Notes under the pieces: generated by a model | Database searches by the model: none | What the model saw: only the letters and a program-made list of their open reading frames with translations | Told to the model about the DNA's origin: nothing | Assembly (NCBI GenBank): GCA_001799565.1 | Contig: MGTS01000024.1 | Span: 1-64,000 of the forward strand | Direction of reading: 5' to 3' | DNA: 64,000 bases | DNA from: Elusimicrobia bacterium GWA2_51_34 | GTDB lineage: Bacteria; Elusimicrobiota; Elusimicrobia; Elusimicrobiales; UBA9959 | Position numbers and translations under genes: made by a program | Part shown: positions 8,772 through 15,433 of the stretch, piece by piece | Layout of the letters: each line of letters begins with the position of its first letter | How positions within the stretch are numbered: the first letter of the stretch is position 1

Positions 8772-9254
8772 TTATTTTACAAAGCTTTTTTGAACTTCAC
8801 AAGGAACGCTTTTTTCGCTTGGTGTCCATATAGGTGTCCATACAGCCGAGAGTATCTCCATTTCCGCCCTGATATGGCCGTTGGTTAGATGCGCGTATCT
8901 TTGTGTCATGACCGGGGAATAATGCCCCAGGATTTTCTGGAGCGCTGGTAGGTCCCTGGTCTTCATGATAAAGTGGCTGGCAAAGGTGTGGCGCAGGTCA
9001 TGAAAGCGAAAATCCTGTATATTTGCTCCTTCAAGGGCTTTTTGAAAATACCGTACAAGCGTGATCTTTGGGACAGTGAATACTTTTTCGGTGTCCCGAG
9101 GCAGCTTCATTAAAACATCGTATAACTGCTTGATAATGGGGATTTCTCTTGGTTTGCCTGATTTGGAATCCCTGATATATCCCGGCTCCCAAGCCGGTGT
9201 CTTTATGGTCTTTTTGGGCCCTGAAAACACATCTGTCCGGGGAAATTCCGCCAC
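8772..9254 (-). pseudogene. int: Truncated tyrosine recombinase (integrase), catalytic half only
   Basis: The reading frame keeps the C-terminal half of a phage-type tyrosine integrase. It has the beta-hairpin lysine region (DSKSGKPREIPI), HDLRHTFASH with the HxxR pair, LGHYSP and the nucleophile region TQRYAH. The first catalytic arginine and the N-terminal DNA-binding domain are absent. The only start is a GTG, and an in-frame TGA lies two codons upstream, beyond which a reading frame continues for some 35 codons without clear homology. At 160 residues it is less than half the usual length. It reads toward the tRNA and stops 6 bp before the tRNA 5' end, a classic integrase/att arrangement. 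Most likely it is a decayed gene that can no longer excise the island. Confidence 0.8.
8819..8841. repeat. 23-bp repeat shared by both island ends (left copy)
   Basis: TTGGTGTCCATATAGGTGTCCAT lies in the integrase 3' end and is identical at 22567-22589. On the minus strand it encodes WTPIWTP, a low-complexity integrase tail. Confidence 0.75.
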
Positions 9255-9530
9255 ATATCACAAAAAATTGGCGTAAACAGCCGTATTTATGCGTATTTCC
9301 CTGCGGAAACCGTCATGCTTGACTTTTAAAATGCTCAACGACGCAAGCCATCCCCCAAAATGGACATGATTCTGCATTTCCCGGTTTTGCCGCCTTACCG
9401 GACAGCACCGCTAAATTGACATAAAATCCCTTTCTCATAGGAGATTTGGCCTATTCTAAGGTCCGACTCGGTTTACACCCCACCCCAGTTTAAAACTTTC
9501 CCCGGACAGCTGTGCCTGAAAAAACTATTT

Positions 9531-9556
9531 CAACGCGACAATACGCTGTCGCGTTG
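9531..9556. promoter_or_regulatory. Perfect palindrome, candidate operator
   Basis: CAACGCGACA-ATACGC-TGTCGCGTTG has perfect 10-bp arms and lies about 92 bp upstream of the lipoprotein start codon. The absence of a U-run and its place upstream of a plus-strand gene cluster favour a regulator-binding site over a terminator. The rest of 9255-9647 holds no gene I can support. Confidence 0.5.
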
Positions 9557-9647
9557 GTCTGCTACACTATTCTTGCATGGCACAGATAGTTCCATGCCTC
9601 TTAACCGAATATCCGGAAGAGAAACTGCCTAAAGGAGGCATAAACAA

Positions 9648-10052
9648 ATGAAGAAGACGATGGCAACAGCCTGGATATTTTTGTTCCCAGCACTTCTCTT
9701 TATGGTATCAGCATGTGCAACTACCAATAAAGCGAAGCAAGGCGCAATGATAAGCCAGCAGATATATGAAGAAGTGAGTAATACTGTGGTTGAGCAAATA
9801 ACTGAAATCGTAAAAGCGGCAGATGCTGGGACTATTACCAGTGTACAGCGCAAAACTCTTGCCGACTTGAGCGAGTTTAAAAAAATTCTCAACAAGTACG
9901 CAGAAGCTCACAACACTTATATAACAGCATTGAAAATCGCGGAGACTTCCTCCACGAAAACCAATGATGTCGGCAAACAAGCCCGTGAACTGGCAATAAT
10001 GAGCAGCCAGATCATTGACTACTGCGATAAGCTGGGGATAAAACTTCCCTAA
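9648..10052 (+). CDS. Small lipoprotein, unknown function
   Basis: A 134-residue protein with a lipoprotein signal peptide: MKKTMATAWIFLFPALLF followed by the lipobox VSAC, with Cys at about 23. The mature part is helical, charged and without aromatic core motifs (QIYEEVSNTVVEQITEIVKAA), so it may be a coiled coil anchored in the membrane. A strong ribosome binding site (AAAGGAGG) precedes the ATG. The next gene begins 12 bp downstream, so the two form an operon, the first on the island. The family is not recognised. Phage-type lipoproteins of lysis cassettes have similar size, but nothing specific supports that reading. Confidence 0.7.
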   Translation: MKKTMATAWIFLFPALLFMVSACATTNKAKQGAMISQQIYEEVSNTVVEQITEIVKAADAGTITSVQRKTLADLSEFKKILNKYAEAHNTYITALKIAETSSTKTNDVGKQARELAIMSSQIIDYCDKLGIKLP

Positions 10053-10064
10053 GGAGAGAACACA

Positions 10065-10370
10065 ATGAAGCACAACGAAATACTTAAAGCGGCATTGTCG
10101 GAAATTGCTAAAGACGAAGGCCAAAAGACCGGAGCCATAAAACTGCTTGATGCTTTTGGCAACGCGGCGGGCTTGATGTTGGCGGCGAACCCCGCATTTG
10201 CGGTCGTAAAAGGCCTTTTAGGTCTGGCAAAAACAGTATCTGCTGCCCTGAAAAATACTTCCGATATAGACAAAATAAATCTGGATGATTTATTTGTTGA
10301 AACGGTCGATGAAAAATTAAAGAAACGCGGAATAGATGACGATAAAATAAAGCGTATACTGGAAGCTTAA
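10065..10370 (+). CDS. Small protein with hydrophobic helix, unknown function
   Basis: 101 residues with a good Shine-Dalgarno (AAGGAGAG) 12 bp after the lipoprotein stop. The middle (about residues 30-60, NAAGLMLAANPAFAVVKGLL) is an alanine and leucine-rich stretch that could be a membrane or amphipathic helix. The ends are charged, and the C-terminus (DEKLKKRGIDDDKIKRILEA) resembles a helical hairpin. It was probably made with the lipoprotein and possibly interacts with it at the membrane. No known family is recognised. A toxin or holin-like role is conceivable from size and hydrophobicity only. Confidence 0.6.
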   Translation: MKHNEILKAALSEIAKDEGQKTGAIKLLDAFGNAAGLMLAANPAFAVVKGLLGLAKTVSAALKNTSDIDKINLDDLFVETVDEKLKKRGIDDDKIKRILEA

Positions 10371-10381
10371 AAAGCACCCTG

Positions 10382-10411
10382 TACGGCCTCTGTTATGGGC
10401 AGAGGTCCGTA
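10382..10411. terminator. Hairpin between small-protein pair and methyltransferase
   Basis: TACGGCCTCTG (10382-10392) pairs with CAGAGG-T-CCGTA (10400-10411), leaving a short loop and one bulge. No U-run follows. It could attenuate read-through or be a control site for the restriction-modification operon. Confidence 0.4.
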
Positions 10412-10460
10412 GGGGAAGCTGCAAAAGATGGACCAATATAGTATAATTTCGGGGGGAAAT

Positions 10461-11588
10461 ATGAGCCTGCAAACACTAAAAAACAAGAAGCAAAAAGTCA
10501 GTCAAACTAAGCCCAAAACCATCACTTTTAAACTTGGAGAGTTGTTCTCCGGGCCCGGCGGAATTGCTATCGGTGCAACGTCCGCTTCTGCGACAAATTC
10601 AAGAAAAGAAACTTATAATATTGCACATCAGTGGGCGAATGACTACGACAAAGACACTTGCGCCACATACTGCAAAAACATCTGCCCTGGCGCAGACGAT
10701 ACCGTTATTTGCAGAGACATCCGCAAACTTGATTTTAACAAGCTGGACGATATTAACGCGCTAGCCTTTGGCTTCCCCTGCAACGACTACAGTGTTGTCG
10801 GGGAACAAAAAGGAATGGCCGGAGTTTTTGGCCCGCTGTATTCTTATGGGATTAAAGCAATAAAAATTTTTAACCCGGATTGGTTCCTTGCGGAAAATGT
10901 GGGCGGTCTTAAGAACGCAAACGATGGAAGTGCTTTTGAACAAATAACCCGGGAAATGTTTGATTGTGGTTACAATGTAGTACCGCATCTGTACAAATTC
11001 GAAAATTACGGAGTTCCTCAAGCGAGACACCGGATAATAATTGTGGGGATTCGAAAGGATCTCGGGAAAACATTTGTGGTTCCTGCCCCGCTTAAAAGCG
11101 GTCCAGTTACAAGCAGACAAGCCATTGAAAACCCGCCGATACCAAAAAATGCCCCCAATAACGAGCGGACCAAGCAGTCCGCGCATGTTATGGAGCGCCT
11201 TTCCTACATAAAACCTGGACAAAATGCCTTCACTGCCACTCTGCCGGCACACTTGACGTTGCAAATAAATGGGGCCAAAATAAGCCAGATATATAAGCGC
11301 TTAGACCCGAATAAACCGGCATACACTGTCACCGGCAGCGGCGGCGGCGGCACACATGTCTATCATTGGGCCGATAATAGGGCTTTAACGAACCGCGAAC
11401 GCGCAAGACTTCAGACTTTTCCGGATAATTTTGTTTTCGAAGGCGCAAAAGAAAGTGTAAGAAAGCAAATCGGAATGGCTGTGCCCGCCAAGGGCGTAAA
11501 AATTATATTTGAGTCAATTTTAAAAACTTTTGCCGGGGTTGAATATCCTTTTGTGCAGGCTTCCCTCCCGGTTTTAACGCACAAATAA
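10461..11588 (+). CDS. C5-cytosine DNA methyltransferase
   Basis: Transfers a methyl group from AdoMet to cytosine C5. The motifs occur in order: I ELFSGPGGI, IV FPCNDYSVVG (PC nucleophile), VI ENVGG, VIII QARHRIIIVG, IX RERARLQTFPDNF, and X IGMAVP (a variant of GNAVP). ATG 10461 is preferred because a GGGGGG run lies just upstream; the track start at 10428 adds 11 residues without a ribosome binding site. About 375 residues is normal for a type II enzyme. The PLD-type nuclease follows after one base. The target recognition region lies between motifs VIII and IX, but the site cannot be read from sequence. It would protect the host from the adjacent nucleases. Confidence 0.93.
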   Translation: MSLQTLKNKKQKVSQTKPKTITFKLGELFSGPGGIAIGATSASATNSRKETYNIAHQWANDYDKDTCATYCKNICPGADDTVICRDIRKLDFNKLDDINALAFGFPCNDYSVVGEQKGMAGVFGPLYSYGIKAIKIFNPDWFLAENVGGLKNANDGSAFEQITREMFDCGYNVVPHLYKFENYGVPQARHRIIIVGIRKDLGKTFVVPAPLKSGPVTSRQAIENPPIPKNAPNNERTKQSAHVMERLSYIKPGQNAFTATLPAHLTLQINGAKISQIYKRLDPNKPAYTVTGSGGGGTHVYHWADNRALTNRERARLQTFPDNFVFEGAKESVRKQIGMAVPAKGVKIIFESILKTFAGVEYPFVQASLPVLTHK

Positions 11589-11589
11589 A

Positions 11590-12573
11590 ATGCTAAACGA
11601 CAAGCTTTTCAAAAGAGTTTTGCTCGATCCGGTCAGCGCAGGAGCGGATGAGCTTTTTATAGTTTCGGGTTATGCAACATCTGCCATGGCCTTCCATCAC
11701 CTCAACAATCTTAAAACCGAACTGCACAAAGATGTTAAGGTGAACCTCATTATAGGCATGTGTGTGCTTGACGGCCTTTCAGAAAGTAATCACCTCGGTT
11801 TTAAGAAAATAATGAATGAGGATTTCAAAGGCAGCTTTACCTGCCGCTATATCACGAACACTCCGCAATTGCACTCAAAAGTCTACTCATGGTGCAAAGG
11901 TAAAACACCCGTAGCAGGATTTGTCGGCTCGGCAAATTACACCCAAACTGCCTTTTATGAAAAACAACGTGAATGCCTCGTTAAAACCGACCCGGCCCAA
12001 TGCCTGAAATATTTCAAGTCGCTCATTAAAGACACTATATACTGCAATCACATAGAGGCTGGAAGCAGTATTCGGATATACCCTGATGCAGCTTTTGCAC
12101 GTTTTAAACGTCCTTCAAAGGCGAAAGAAATTCTTGCAGACGAAACCCCGGAGTTAAAAATTGCTGGAGTTCCCTTTGTTAAAGTTCCGCTTCTCGCTAA
12201 AGACGGAACACTTCCAGAACGTTCCGGTTTAAATTGGGGACAGCGTCCGGAAGAGCGCCGGCAGCCTGATCAGGCATACATAAGACTCCCGGCAGAAATA
12301 TATAAAACAGATTTCTTTCCGCCTATCGGACAGGATTTTATAGTCCGAACAGATGACCGGAAAATATTAACCTGCCACCGCGCCCAGCAGAACGGAAAAG
12401 GAATCCATACGTCTAATAACAGTCTGCTCGGCCAGTATTTTAGGAACAGGCTTGGACTCGCCGAAGGGGAATTTGTAAAAAAAGAGTACCTTGAAAAATA
12501 TGGCAGATCGGATATAGGCTTCTACAAAATTGAAGATGAAACCTACTACATGGATTTTTCTGAACCCTCTTAA
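11590..12573 (+). CDS. NgoFVII-like PLD-fold restriction endonuclease
   Basis: A 327-residue phospholipase-D-superfamily nuclease. The catalytic H-x-K is LHSKVYSW (His about 95, Lys about 97), followed by GSANYTQTAF, the PLD serine/asparagine segment. Such enzymes form one active site from two subunits and need no metal. The overall arrangement matches type II enzymes of the NgoFVII/BfiI kind, and NgoFVII is likewise paired with a C5 methyltransferase. The start codon follows the methyltransferase stop almost directly, implying translational coupling. The C-terminal half (from about residue 180) would contain the DNA-recognition domain. The family assignment is from memory of the motif layout. 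Confidence 0.75.
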   Translation: MLNDKLFKRVLLDPVSAGADELFIVSGYATSAMAFHHLNNLKTELHKDVKVNLIIGMCVLDGLSESNHLGFKKIMNEDFKGSFTCRYITNTPQLHSKVYSWCKGKTPVAGFVGSANYTQTAFYEKQRECLVKTDPAQCLKYFKSLIKDTIYCNHIEAGSSIRIYPDAAFARFKRPSKAKEILADETPELKIAGVPFVKVPLLAKDGTLPERSGLNWGQRPEERRQPDQAYIRLPAEIYKTDFFPPIGQDFIVRTDDRKILTCHRAQQNGKGIHTSNNSLLGQYFRNRLGLAEGEFVKKEYLEKYGRSDIGFYKIEDETYYMDFSEPS

Positions 12574-12575
12574 AT

Positions 12576-12977
12576 GTGGACAACCTGACGCCAGAACAAC
12601 GAACTAAAAACATGAAAAATATCCGGTCGGAAGGCACCCGGCCGGAACTCAAGATAGCCAGAGAATTAAAGCGCAGGCACATCTACTTTTCCACCCACTC
12701 AAAAACAGTCCTCGGCAAGCCGGATATCCTTTTCCGAAGAAAGAAAATCGCGGTATTTATCGATTCGGATTTCTGGCACGGCAATCCTGACCATTTCAAA
12801 ATGCCAAAATCCAATATACGCTATTGGAAAGCTAAAATCAGCAGGAACAGATCCCGGGACAAGGAAGTTACTGGCACCCTGCGGCAGTCCGGCTGGAAGG
12901 TAATCCGCATTTGGGAACATGATATATATAAAAACTTCTCAAAAAGCGTCGCACGAATAGTAAAATATCTAAAGTAG
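12576..12977 (+). CDS. vsr: Very short patch repair endonuclease
   Basis: A 133-residue Vsr nicking endonuclease, which repairs T:G mismatches left when 5-methylcytosine deaminates. Diagnostic features are the N-terminal TPEQRTKNMKNIRSEGTRPE, GKPDILF with the metal-binding Asp, AVFIDSDFWHG, and WKAKISRNRSRDKE. It begins at GTG 12576, overlapping the end of the nuclease gene region, so it is the third gene of the operon. Its presence confirms that the neighbouring methyltransferase makes 5-methylcytosine. The typical Vsr motif has FxHGCFWH; here it is IDSDFWHGN, so the cysteine of the zinc site is replaced. Confidence 0.9.
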   Translation: MDNLTPEQRTKNMKNIRSEGTRPELKIARELKRRHIYFSTHSKTVLGKPDILFRRKKIAVFIDSDFWHGNPDHFKMPKSNIRYWKAKISRNRSRDKEVTGTLRQSGWKVIRIWEHDIYKNFSKSVARIVKYLK

Positions 12978-13008
12978 ATAAATTCCTATATTTTTTATTT
13001 GAGATCAT

Positions 13009-14595
13009 ATGGCCCAAACTCCCAAATTCGCCAGCCATAATACACGGTTTAGACGTTTATGGATGTTTCCTAGAAACGTCAGAAAAATTGAGCCTTGGAA
13101 AGTGGCGCAAGGTCTTTCTTTTTTAGAGCCTTTAAAAGGGCTTATTTGGACCGGCAATCAAAGCCTGCAAAATGAGTTCAGAGGTAAATTGGTGTCTATA
13201 GGTATTGTAAGAGATTATGGTCCCTATGATCCGCATAGCGGCGGGCCCCGGACATATGAAGCACAGCTTCGATGTTTAGGCTTAATATACAAAACGCCGG
13301 GCGGCGGAATCGAGTTTACTATTGCCGGAGACGATATCTGCGAGACTGGGGCGCCGCTGAAGATTTTGCAGCGCCAGTTGTTGAACCTTCAGTATCCAAG
13401 CCCATATTCGTTCGGGACCCAGGTCAAAATTAACCCCGAAATCAAAGTTAAGCCTTTTCTTTTTATCCTCAATCTTCTTAAGCGGCCGGAAATCTCATAT
13501 TTAACTGCCGAAGAAATGGCTGTCCCAGTTATATACGGCCATAGCCACTCATGTGAAGATTATTGTGTGGAAAAGATTTTACAGCTTCGATCTGGAACCA
13601 GGCTTAAAGATTTACTTTTAAATCCCGCAGAAGATCTTTTCACCCCACGGACCGCAGATAACACTGTTGAGTCAAGAATCGTTGATGTTTTAACCATAGC
13701 CAATACCTGCAAAAATTATTTGGAATCCTGTCTGCTTATTGTCCCGGTCGAACAAGTCCGCGGCGCATACGCATTTAACCCAGAGATTGAGCCCGCGTAT
13801 CAAGCCGCACTAAAAGATGAAAATAATTACTTTGCGAATCCGGAAAATGAAGAGGGCTTCCAACGGGCTTATGGGGCATGGAATAGGAACAAAGACACAA
13901 GACGTGTTGTTGCGGAGGGGCGAAGCACGCCTGTTTTAAAAGAATCTTTTATTAAGGCTGGATTCTACGAATATTGCGGCACCCATGCGGTAACCGAAGT
14001 CTCAGAACCATTGGTAACATACATCCTAGAGAGAATCGGCGGGCCGAAAGAAGAAGTGCTTTCGGTGGTCGAAAAACTTATTCCACAATCCCTTGATATT
14101 TTTGAGACAAAGTATCTGGAACTTTCGGTGGGCGGCGTCTTATGCGCTGCTGAGTTTGAACAGGCAACGAACAATTTGTTCAACTCCGGTCTTGGTTTGA
14201 AATCGCAGTGGACTGGGAGTAAACGCAAAAGCCGTACAGAGAAAGGGGCATTTACCGACATTGTGGTATACTCTCCGCTCAAAGATGCCTGCGGTATAGT
14301 TGACACAAAAGCCGTGGTTAGATACAACCTACCCTCTGCTGATTATGCGAAAATGATTTCCAACTATATTCCCAACTATCGAGCCGTTGCCGGCCAGAGG
14401 TTTAATCTTGCATTCTGTTCATATGTTGCGGGTGGTTTTGCGGAATCATTCCCTAGTGAAGCTGTAAAAATATTTAATGCCACTAAGATCCCTTGCTCCG
14501 GTCTAAAAGCCATAGAATTGCTTAAAATGTCCAAAGACAAGCATTTGCCGCAAGCAAACTGGCAAACTCTTTGCAAAAATGGGTTAATTCGTTAA
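13009..14595 (+). CDS. AlwI-like type II restriction endonuclease
   Basis: A 528-residue protein with a probable PD-(D/E)xK core near the C-terminus: KGAFTDIVVYSP (Asp about 417), then GIVDTKA (Asp about 432, Lys about 434). The N-terminal half has winged-helix-like stretches (for example YLTAEEMAVPVIYGHSHS). The layout resembles AlwI/MlyI-type nicking-prone enzymes that cut outside their site, but I rank the specific family as probable only. It starts 31 bp after vsr on the same strand. A second nuclease beside a single methyltransferase is unusual; it may belong to another, lost partner or share the same specificity. It is followed by a 174-bp AT-rich gap. Confidence 0.6.
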   Translation: MAQTPKFASHNTRFRRLWMFPRNVRKIEPWKVAQGLSFLEPLKGLIWTGNQSLQNEFRGKLVSIGIVRDYGPYDPHSGGPRTYEAQLRCLGLIYKTPGGGIEFTIAGDDICETGAPLKILQRQLLNLQYPSPYSFGTQVKINPEIKVKPFLFILNLLKRPEISYLTAEEMAVPVIYGHSHSCEDYCVEKILQLRSGTRLKDLLLNPAEDLFTPRTADNTVESRIVDVLTIANTCKNYLESCLLIVPVEQVRGAYAFNPEIEPAYQAALKDENNYFANPENEEGFQRAYGAWNRNKDTRRVVAEGRSTPVLKESFIKAGFYEYCGTHAVTEVSEPLVTYILERIGGPKEEVLSVVEKLIPQSLDIFETKYLELSVGGVLCAAEFEQATNNLFNSGLGLKSQWTGSKRKSRTEKGAFTDIVVYSPLKDACGIVDTKAVVRYNLPSADYAKMISNYIPNYRAVAGQRFNLAFCSYVAGGFAESFPSEAVKIFNATKIPCSGLKAIELLKMSKDKHLPQANWQTLCKNGLIR

Positions 14596-14769
14596 GCTTC
14601 CGTGTTGGGGTAGGCAGTGTGTAATTATAAAAGACATCTTTTTCGTCCAACTATTTCGAAAGGTGTTTCCATCAGGCGAGAAAGAGAAAAATTATAATAA
14701 AGGCTGAGTCAAGGACTTCTATTTGGATTTAATGTTTAACACTCAAGCCATTCCATAATTATATTATTT

Positions 14770-15252
14770 ATGAGAGAAATCAAGTTTTTTTTTGATAGGC
14801 ATCAGTGCTTTGCACTAAAGAATATTAAACCATTGGCCGGCATTTGCGGCTTATATTTTATTTTTTTGGAAAAAACGGATATCCAGTATCCGTTTGGGAA
14901 GTCTAGGCTTATTTATATCGGAATGAGTGAGAAGAAAACCAATAGCATAGGCAAAAGACTTTCCGACCATTATGACGGGATTTCGGGGAACCAGGGCCTG
15001 GTAAATTATCGTTCCGTTGAGCAACTAAATTTCACATATCTGAATTTTGCCATGCTGAAGGATTTATGGAGTTACAGTATTGAAGATCTGGAAAGCTATT
15101 TTATATTAGATTTTGTGGAAAAATTCGGGGTGTACCCAATCTGCAATAATAAAACCGGGTTTGAGGTTCAGAAGCGGGATATCGATTTAAGGCTCCTTAT
15201 TGACTGGAAGTATTTTGATAAGAAGGAGATTTCTAATGACAGAAAATCTTAA
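14770..15252 (+). CDS. GIY-YIG nuclease-domain protein
   Basis: A 160-residue protein that is essentially one GIY-YIG nuclease domain. The key residues are in the right order: GLY at 27-29, YIG at 49-51 (RLIYIGMS), Arg63 in IGKRLSDHY, the metal-binding Glu108 in EDLESYFI, and Asn at 126-127 (ICNNK). All catalytic positions appear kept, so it is probably an active nuclease. No DNA-binding appendage is evident. Its last bases overlap the 65-aa gene, which overlaps the SMC-like ATPase gene, so the three are one operon and perhaps one complex in which the ATPase controls the nuclease. Confidence 0.78.
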   Translation: MREIKFFFDRHQCFALKNIKPLAGICGLYFIFLEKTDIQYPFGKSRLIYIGMSEKKTNSIGKRLSDHYDGISGNQGLVNYRSVEQLNFTYLNFAMLKDLWSYSIEDLESYFILDFVEKFGVYPICNNKTGFEVQKRDIDLRLLIDWKYFDKKEISNDRKS

Positions 15253-15433
15253 AAGCGGTGCGGAAATTGTCGCAGACTTTTTCTCCGGCATAAACAGTCT
15301 GGATGGTATTGATAAAAGCATCGCAGATGCTTTAAAGAAACTTTATGCCGATGGGAAGCTGAGCAACATAAATATCTCTAATGCGCTTACTCTTATCCGG
15401 AAGGAGTCTCAAAATGAAAATAAAAAACATTGA
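15236..15433 (+). CDS. 65-aa protein between nuclease and ATPase
   Basis: Start ATG 15236 is set by AAGGAG 7-12 bp upstream; the track start at 15200 would read through the end of the GIY-YIG gene. The protein is helical and acidic (MTENLKSGAEIVADFFSGIN, then DKSIADALKKLYADGKLSN). It overlaps both neighbours, by 17 bp upstream and 20 bp downstream, which implies translational coupling and fixed stoichiometry. The family is not recognised. The simplest reading is an adaptor or inhibitor linking the nuclease to the ATPase. Confidence 0.7.
   Translation: MTENLKSGAEIVADFFSGINSLDGIDKSIADALKKLYADGKLSNINISNALTLIRKESQNENKKH

Noticed and set aside
8772-9254. Functional integrase
   Set aside because: It lacks the first catalytic arginine and the entire N-terminal domain, and a stop codon lies two codons before its GTG.
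9031-9261. 76-aa minus-strand ORF overlapping the integrase remnant
   Set aside because: It is in another frame of the same DNA, while the integrase motifs HDLRHT and TQRYAH lie in the 8772-9254 frame.
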